Assembly (NCBI GenBank): GCA_025024175.1
Contig: QCXZ01000064.1
Span: 9,176,001-9,240,000 of the forward strand
Direction: 5' to 3'
Source: Rhyzopertha dominica
Taxonomy: Eukaryota; Arthropoda; Insecta; Coleoptera; Bostrichidae
Length of the DNA: 64,000 bases
Part shown: positions 56,410 through 64,000 of the stretch, piece by piece
Position numbering within the stretch: position 1 is the first letter of the stretch
Layout of the letters: each line of letters opens with the position of its first letter
Notes under the pieces: model-generated
What the model was told of the DNA's origin: nothing
The model's database searches: none
The model's input: only the letters and a program-made list of their open reading frames with translations
Program-made: the position numbers and the translations under genes

Positions 56410-59250
56410 CCATTTTAAAAAATTGGTCGTACCATGACCTCTGCCTCTTTAAATAATACGGGTAATTATTGCAGCAATCAAGTTAGTACAAGTTAGACAA
56501 TATTAGAAACAGTACAGTAACCAAAAGAAGTGTAGCTACTGCTGAAAAGAGAAAGCAATCAAAACTTCCTGCTTATTATTGTAGGTATCTGGCAAATTCA
56601 GTCTTCTTACTCAACAAACGCTCAGCAACATTCTCCCAATGTCGCATGTCAATTATAGACAAAAAAAAATGTGTATACTAATCTTCCCTATTTGCCTGAT
56701 CTAACCGCCGAGAGATCTAACCTCAAGAACGTGTTAGTTTAAATGAGGTAAGCTAAATTGGGATATTCATTAAATATCAAAAATAATAATTAAGTGCATT
56801 ATCATTTCACAGTACACAATTGACTGTTACCGTTGATTATTCAATGTAATATATTGCGTTTATAGTACATGCATGCATATTACATAAAATTATATTTATT
56901 CAATATGTGTGAGTATTTATATCACTTTCACTTCACCCGGAGTGTGTTTCTTTATTCTATCTAATATATTATTGCTTTCTAAAATAAGTTAAGTGTTAGT
57001 TATGTTCAAAGATCACTTTGCATCAAAATTAAGCGAATAAGTTGTCAATTACCGAGCGTTAAAGGCAAAACGCATGTGTATGACTGAGAAGTCCAGACTT
57101 CTAGTGCGGTCTCATTTAGCGCACAGGCGTTAGCTGCGAGCATATATCACTTAACTTATTCACCACCGTTATTGTGGGATAATTAATTTAAAATTTTTAC
57201 TCATCAAAACAATCTTGTTCGACATTAAGTTAGGTATGTTTTTATTTAGTTTTGAATATTAATTTAAATCATACACTGAATTATGAATCCAGATATTTGA
57301 AAACAGCTGAAATGTACCTATATAGAAAGTGAAGTTTCAAAGTTAGAATTCAAATCAATATTGTACTATAATGGCAAAATTATTCCTTCTTCTTCTTCTT
57401 CTTCTTCTACATCAGTAAGCAATTTCAAACAATGGTTTGCAAAACTTCATTACACTTTCACGCATAAAGGTTTATATTACCATATTTGACTAGGTACCTT
57501 TTCTATCGCAAGCTTATCAGCTTACTCATCATATTTATAAACATTGTGGGTTTTTTAAATAGTTGTCCCAATGACAAGCAAAAATAACATTGTTTTTTGA
57601 TAAAATGGAAGAAAAATAAAATCTAATACATACCTGGTTTTTCCAGTTGAGATGCCTTTACATCACCGCTTGTTGGTAAATCACTGTTGCACGATCGATA
57701 CAAGTTTACTGTATTACTTCGTTTCTTTTCAATATCAATACGCTTAATTAGTCATATCGTACTGTGTAGCAAACAGCAGCAAAAAGTTAGAAGTGGGAAG
57801 TTGATGTAACGTATTCGTTGTTCACCTGCCTTCATTCTAAGGATTCCAATATTTACAGTTTACAAAAGGACAGAAAATGAATTGAGAAGTATAAAGCGAA
57901 GCCAAGTATGCATCTGAATTGGAAACTGAAGCTGCCACTGAATTGAAAACGACCATGCACACAATTATATAGAATTGGGTAGGTATATAGAAACTAAAGC
58001 TTATTGATCTGCTCACGAAAGCCATTCCTTTTACCACTATATTACAAAGACAATCAAAAACACTGCCTTGTTGTTGCTGTTTGTAATTACTAATTGATTT
58101 TGGGCCTTCAGAACACAACGTTTGCTATAGTGTGAAATAATTCAAATATGTGTTGTGCGCAAATCTCTGAATTTGAAAGAATTAAGAAGCTTTATAATTA
58201 GAGGTACCAGACAGAATTTAGAAAAGGTTGGTAAAATATCGTGGAAGAATAGTTTAACTATAGAACTAACTTATTTCAAAACAGTAGGTATGTTGCAAAT
58301 ATATGTATATTCACAGAGAGTTTTTGGAAGAAATAACTTGAAAGCAAAAATAAGAATAGTACTAAAATATGTATAGGAAAACACCGGTGAAAAGTTCAAA
58401 AAGTAATTCCTTTTTGATGATCGTTATTTCTGATATTGCAATTAAACAAAGAAGTGGAACAGAACTAATTTGAGTCCAAAGGAAAGCTAAAGTTGCCTTG
58501 TAAAGCATTTGCAATTATAAAGCAATTTATATAATGAAATAAAAGAAGACATCGAAATGGTTGTGAGTTTAAGCATCAAAGATGGGATAATACATGAGCG
58601 GTAGCGAGAGAAATATGGAAATATCACAGAACTTCAGGTGGTCGGAAGAAAAATTCAATGAAAGGGCACCTAGAGACTTGCAAATTAAAAGAGTTATGAT
58701 ATCGAAACTTGCTTCAAGGATGAGGTAGTCCAGAACTGTTTTCACACTAAAAGGATTTATAATATAGTAGCAAAAAATTATAAATGATCCAACACAAATG
58801 ACCTCAAAGCAGAAGAATTTGAAAAAAACCATAAGTACAAAATAAAAGTTAGCTAAGGAAAAGTACACTTTTCAGATAATAAGGACACTTGAAACGTTAT
58901 AACAAAAAACAGTTTTTTATAACCAGAATGAATAATGTTGCAGAATGATTCATAAAAGTTGTAGTAAATTTTGCTAACGTCTATAGTTCTGGATTGAACA
59001 TTGGTAATCAAGTCAATCAAACTATTTTATGAAAACCGAATCAACTGGGTCTAAATCCAATAACAAACAATAATACAGTGGATGTTGAATTGGCTGAGGT
59101 TTACATATACATATGTGCATTCATTTAAACAACATTCCGTAAAACGGGGATACTTTGACATGTTTTGGCAGATATTTAAATATCTTTATAAATAAATGTT
59201 CTTAAATACTTGTACTTAAATACGAGAGGGTAACCACTGGTAGGAATAGT
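56410..59250. other. No gene recognised; a TTC microsatellite
   Basis: The frames at 57837-58118, 58155-58376 and 58569-58868 have low-complexity or hydrophobic composition without motif. (TTC)n occupies about 57385-57408. Confidence 0.45.
57385..57408. repeat. (TTC)n microsatellite
   Basis: About eight CTT/TTC units. Confidence 0.9.
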
Positions 59251-59639
59251 GTTCCACAGATTTCATATTACATTTGATTTCAATCGATTTCATTAAATGT
59301 CATCGCATTTCACCCAAATTGGAAAGATGGCATCTGATTTCATCGTTTTTTAAGTTATTTCAAGTTGATTTTAATAGATTTCATTACACTGGACATTTGC
59401 ATCGTAAGATTTCATTAGATTTCATGCGGATTTCAAAAGAAACAACTTGTTTAATGTATTCAAAAGGTGCAGGCATAACGAAAAAACGAACAAAAATGTA
59501 CTTTAACCATTTTTGTAGAGCACGTGAAGAATATAATCTATATACAACATTGTTAAATAAAAATATCAAACAAATAAAAATTATTGTTTTAATTTAAATT
59601 TTTTTGTATACTTGCAAACAACGATCTATGGGACTGACT

Positions 59640-59745
59640 TATGCAGAAGGTTTTACAGCTTGATGATCGGCCGTCGTAAACTATTGTATTGTAAATGAGA
59701 GTTTTTACAATCTTATGGTCGGCCGTCCTAAACTATTGGGATTAG
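59640..59745. repeat. Two tandem ~60 bp units with CGGCCGTC
   Basis: 'ttttacagcttgatgatcgg' with 'ccgtcgtaaactattg' is followed about 60 bp later by 'ttttacaatcttatggtcgg' with 'ccgtcctaaactattg'. They are two diverged direct copies. It could be a terminal or subterminal array of an unidentified element lying to the right, toward the transposase relic at 60.1 kb. Confidence 0.6.
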
Positions 59746-60149
59746 TGGCACGCTTCAAAGTTCCGACATGGGCCGTATTCAAAAAAGTCTTGTTGGCTAA
59801 AATTTTAACTTTTCCACTATAAATTTTTGAAATTTGTTAGTTGTGATAATTTAGCAATCAATAAAATATTGAACGTTTTATAACAAATTTTATTTAATGC
59901 AGACCTGATGCTAACTGGCGCGACCCGCGATCTATTATTATGTGATACTTTATTTGGTTTAAATTTTCCGATGTATAAAATAAAAGCCTTTGCACATCAT
60001 AACGAATTTATATAAATTTAATATAAAAACATACAAATTAGTAAGTAGAAAATTATTTACATTTGTTAGAAAAAATTTAGAATAGTGCACAATAAAATTT
60101 ATACACGGTATCGATTATGTTCGTTACAGCTTGTTAATAAGAAAGTCAC

Positions 60150-60790
60150 AAACTAAAAAAATTACTCACTATCACTTTCACTACTAAAATCACGATTAAC
60201 TTCTATTATTAATTCTTGTACATGATTCGCTCTGTACCGATTTTCAATGTGCAGTATATGTCGCAATGAATTTCTCCATGCATCGACACTTGTTAATTCA
60301 GCTTCGTGTCTAATTTTTAGCAGCATTTCATTGCTGAATTTTCCACCGGTGTTCGCTAGTCGAATTTTTTATTTCAACTGCCCTCATATCATTTCAATGG
60401 GGTTGAAAATGTAATGATATGGCGGTAATCGTAGAATGGCGTGTCCACATTCAGAAGCGAGAATGTCAATTTTAAATTTTTTCGATTTCTTTTGTATATG
60501 TTGTGTATATGTTTTTTGTATAACCGTCTTTGAAATATAAATCTTCTTTTCTTAAAAACTCTTGAATGGTTGCCTTNTTAGTTGATGTATTTGGAATTTT
60601 ATCCAGTTGCGTTGTCCATTACTATGACGCTGTTTGGTGGCAATTTGGGCAATAAGATGTTTTTAAACCAATTTTCAAACACTTCCGCATTCATATCAGA
60701 ATGATAATCGGCGCTTGCTTCTTTTAAGTTTTTGTATCCAAGATACAGGGCTCCAGGAACGAAACCATTTTCACCTCACCCTGCGGATCT
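60150..60790 (-). pseudogene. DDE_3-type transposase relic, catalytic and C-terminal part
   Basis: The minus strand gives NGFVPGALYLGYKNLKEAS, DYHSDMNAEVFENWFKNILL and PKLPPNSVIVMDNATG (catalytic Asp of 'VMDNA'). Then comes ILRLPPYHYIFNPIEMI, with the NPIE motif supplying the catalytic Glu. The tail is GGKFSNEMLLKIRHEAELTS and SVDAWRNSLRHILHIENRYR, ending VNRDFSSESDSE. This matches a Tc1-like DDE_3 transposase class widespread in insects. Stops, a frameshift and an N are present. The N-terminal half is not seen upstream; the frame at 450-698 resembles that missing part, but is 60 kb away. Confidence 0.75.
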
Positions 60791-60799
60791 CATTGAATT

Positions 60800-62680
60800 A
60801 GAAAAGAATACGATTGAGTACTAATAGATGAGAAATATTGTGTAGTTCAAATAATATTTTTTTTAATACCAAGTAATGCTCATCGATTTATGTGTACGGA
60901 AAAAAATTCTAAAAAAGCCTAAACACAATTTTTAGATACGGTCCACTCTGCTGCAAAACAATGGAACGTGCCGCATCCGTCTGTTATTTACGACAGCTTC
61001 AGGTAATACTTGGTTTGTGAGCGGTAGTCGGCTGTTCGTATAATGAGTCTCATAGATCGTTGCTTGTAAGTATAATTCCAAATTTATAAGGCACTGGAAT
61101 GGATAGTAGTAGCTGAAAGCGCTTTGCCGATTCATTTATTAATTAAATAATTCTAAACATATATAATCTAGTAAGAAATGGATCATCTGTTTCTGTCAGT
61201 ACCTTATAGTATTCAAGCATGCCAACGTTTATTTCGACAAATTCGCTTCATGTCTAGGTCTTATTCAACGGTAATAAACAGCAGTTTGCTTGGCATTTTT
61301 CATAAGGTTAAAATAGTTGATTTGCAGTGATGTATCGAAATGTAAACTACTAGATTATTGCATTTCCAATAATATCAAATTAAACACCTCATATATTAAG
61401 AAGCTGTATACCAAATAATGAAGAAACATATATGGAAATTATAAAATTCATGAATGACGTCATCTCGGATGCCACAGCTTCCTATACTAAAAGATTATGA
61501 TTATAAATTTTTTGCACCATTAACAGTTAAAGTACTGGATAAGTTTTAGTTAGTAAATGATTCAGATATATAATAAGATAATACACGTGAATCTAGCAGT
61601 TTTAAAAATAATGACGACCATTACTATAGGGTTTGTCTGTCCTTCCTTCAATATCTGAAGAACTTTTGTTAAAGGATTATACTGAGTGTAATATTAAACT
61701 AGACCAATGCAAATGTAGAGGGCGCCTAAGTAGTGATCGCCTTCAACTGGTTACCGCATAAAGAAAAAAAGAAATATCTATAATCCTATGATTACAATGC
61801 AACCATACAAAACATACATACAAAAGGTTTATTAAAAATGAAAGAAAGACAGTTCTTTTAGGTTTTATTTTTAGTTTCTCCTATTTAACAAGGAAAAGTT
61901 TAAAGGAAAGACTGGAATTGGCTATTGCGAAAAAATGAAGTCATCTGAAAAGAAAATATTGTAAAATGAATGTAGGTTATTATTGATACGTTCTGTTAGG
62001 TTTGCACCTAGTGCCAGTCGTCTTTTGAAATCGTCTTCAATTAATTCATACGTTAAGTGAATTTTGAAAGAATGAAACTCATGTTTGTGGAGAATACCAA
62101 AGGCACTTCAATATTGTCCGAAACGGCATCAGCGATAGCTGCATCAGCAACAGCTTGAAACGAATTTGTTTCCGATTGTAAACGTATCAGTCCCGCTTTA
62201 AACGTATCAGTCCCACTAATTTTCCTATAAGTTCCAAGACGTATTTATGATAAATAAGTTTATCAGTATGCAATTCGTTTAAGCTGTAAACAGCAGTTCT
62301 AGCACAGTTGTTATTTTTGCCAGGAATAGGGGTTGTTTTGACAACTTCAAAGGTTACATCATCGTCGCTCTCAGAAATAAATCAGAATAGGATTGGAACA
62401 TATACCTACGTTTACCTTTTAAAACTGCTTGGTAAGAGTAAGTACCAGTGTACGACAAAAGTAAAACAATATTTACAAAAGGTGTAAAATCATATTCGCG
62501 ATATTACCGTTTTCCATAGAACTGTTGTAGAAATCGTATTTGCAAGTTTGTATAGAAGTACTTGAAAATTGCAATTATATTGTGGTGGAAATTATATGTT
62601 TTACTACAAATCAGTATAATTATCGTTACTGCAGCTGTATTCTTTACTACAGAGGTGTGTAGCAGTTAACATTCGCTGTT
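60800..62680. other. No gene recognised
   Basis: AT-rich with short frames only. 'ccagtcgtcttttgaa' near 62013 and a repeated 'aaacgtatcagtcccgcttt / aaacgtatcagtcccactaa' near 62180-62220 form a small tandem duplication. Confidence 0.45.
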
Positions 62681-62683
62681 ATG

Positions 62684-64000
62684 CAGGGTCGCCACAAAGT
62701 ATGGAACCAGCTGAATGTTTCATTTTCTGTTCGACCGATTTTTCTGAAATTGTTCATGGGCCTATGGGTACTTAAAATGCATTTTCTGGAATTTTTCAAC
62801 TCGGTATCAGCTTTTGTTTCCAAGATATTGACGCAAGCTGTATTTTTTTTAATGGGAAGTGGAGTCAGAAGGCACATCATTGAAAAGGATATTTTTTCCT
62901 GATTTCAAAAATGTATCGCAGTTGTAGAATTTATTGCTTCTGAGCTGAGAAATGTGCGATAACAAACTAGGGTCTTGCAAAAAAGAACTTCGGGATAAAA
63001 ATCATATTCGTTATCGCTAAGTAACAACAAAGACTCCATGTGTCCCCATTTTCCTCGTGACTGGTGATAATTTTCATTCTTTTTGTTATNTGCAATCGCA
63101 ATGCCACATGAACATGATCGCATCGAAATTTTGATGATGATTGGTAATGGAGACAGAAGGCTAAGTTATTCAGAACTACGAAGTAGTTACATTCTACAAT
63201 GTAATTCATGAAGATCGTGAACCAATTGCCAGATCAACAGTTATTAATACATTGCAACGTTTTGACGAAACTGGCGGTGTTAAAAATATTTAAAAGCCAG
63301 GACGTCCAAAGGTTGCTACAAGTGAGGAAAGTAGCTTGAATGTCCTTTTAGACGTGCAAGAGAATCCCAAGTGTTCCGTACAACACTCACCATATTAGCA
63401 GACGAACTGTTCTAAAATTTTGAAAAAAAAGAGAAGTTTCATCCATATACAATTCACTTGTTATAAAACGAAGCAAAAATCGAATTCTATCGTAAGATGT
63501 AATTTTGCGAAACTGCTATGAACGTGATACATGAAGAAACATTTTAAATTGGATTATGTTTTCTGGTGAAGAGACTTTTTGCCTCTATGTTACTGTGAAT
63601 AGACATAATTGCAGATATTGGTCGGACACAAATCCACATTGGATGGAACAAATCCACACACAACACCCTCAAAAAGTGAATGTCCGGTGTGGTATTATCG
63701 GTGGGCCTTTTTTTCATCGATGGAAAATTGAATGCGGTCAAATATTTACAGCTCTTGCGCTAGAACTTGTTCTCCTGTCGTGAAAATGCTGCACGTCCTA
63801 CTGAACAGATATGGTTTCAGAAAGATAGTATATCGCCGCATTCTGCAGTCAACGTTCGTGGGTATTTGAATGCGATATTTCCAGACAGATGGATTGGTAG
63901 GCGCGGAGCGATACAATGCCCAGCACGTTCCCCTGATCTGACGCCGCTTGATTTTTTCCTGTGGGGGTATCTGACAAATCGTATTTATGCTGATCGGCCA
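62684..64000 (+). mobile_element. Mariner-like element, runs off right edge
   Basis: The CAGGGTCGCCACAAAGTATG end at 62684 follows the pattern of insect mariner-like termini. A ~400 bp leader and the transposase follow, and the right end is outside the window. The leader and N-terminus match 26620-27035, so at least two members of this family are present. Confidence 0.65.
63102..64000 (+). pseudogene. Mariner-like transposase relic, partial at edge
   Basis: From the ATG near 63102: PHEHDRIEILMMIGNGDRR, RSTVINTLQRFDETGGVKNI, KPGRPKVATSEESSLNVLLD and VQENPKCSV (helix-turn-helix region), then KKEKFHPYTIHLL. The catalytic block reads FSGEETF where FSDE is expected, so the first Asp is Gly. HNCRYWSDTNPHWM, KVNVRCGIIGGPFF and QIWFQKDSISPHSAVNVRGY follow, the latter near the second Asp. 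FPDRWIGRRGAIQCPARSPD with LTPLDFFLWGYL (third) lies at the window edge. Several frameshifts make it inactive. Confidence 0.8.

Noticed and set aside
57837..58118. 93-codon minus frame as a membrane protein gene
   Set aside because: Its hydrophobic content follows from T-rich codons in AT-rich DNA. There is no motif, no splice signal and no conserved neighbour.
58569..58868. 99-codon minus frame with many Phe/Leu
   Set aside because: It is a by-product of A-rich DNA on the plus strand; composition alone predicts such a frame.

Overview
The window reads as AT-rich, gene-poor DNA from an arthropod, most likely an insect. The evidence is the class of decayed transposons: mariner/Tc1 relics related to insect families, MULE, YqaJ-type, Penelope-like, Ty3/gypsy and non-LTR elements. 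Splice-like signals, simple repeats and scattered single N bases point to a draft eukaryotic assembly. I found no intact host gene, rRNA, tRNA, CRISPR array or bacterial-type operon. Almost every recognisable coding stretch is a mobile-element relic carrying stops or frameshifts.

Layout. 1-6 kb: a possible split gene on the minus strand at the left edge, a non-LTR endonuclease relic (3.85-4.42 kb), and weak TLDc-like and THAP-like fragments (5.1-5.7 kb). 7.1-8.9 kb: two copies of a ~0.9 kb TTAA-flanked repeat, head to head. 10.4-11.5 kb: a reverse-transcriptase relic and a hAT-like end. 11.8-15.1 kb: a TTAA-flanked MITE beside a ~0.85 kb terminal-inverted-repeat element. That element was invaded by a hammerhead-like fold-back and by a TTAA repeat, which was itself invaded by another copy of its own family. 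18.3-20.5 kb: two mariner relics and a hAT MITE. 21.7-23.4 kb: a Jockey/CR1-like pol relic. 23.9-25.6 kb: a candidate element with TTTGTTG repeats at both ends. 26.6-27.9 kb: two different mariner relics abutting. 29.2-32.1 kb: inverted repeat pairs around a second copy of the 12-15 kb host repeat. This copy carries empty sites for two of the insertions in copy 1. 32.7 kb: a hammerhead-ribozyme core. 35.8-37.4 kb: a palindromic Tc1 element. 37.6-39.8 kb: a MULE carrying a LINE tail from which a 100 bp ATT microsatellite has grown. 41.5-44.9 kb: an element with GAAAC-type subterminal repeats, exon-like fragments and a YqaJ-nuclease relic. 47.1-49.1 kb: a mariner with ~340 bp inverted repeats. 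49.4-51.7 kb: a Penelope-like RT followed by a gypsy RT/RNase H. 52.4-54.6 kb: a mariner split by an insert holding a hammerhead fold-back. 60.1-60.8 kb: a DDE transposase C-terminus. 62.7-64 kb: a mariner running off the right edge.

The genes do not form a pathway; they record repeated transposon invasion. The most informative parts are the nested insertions with paralogous empty sites and the hammerhead-like motifs sitting inside fold-back structures. All family calls come from reading motifs by eye; no database search was possible.
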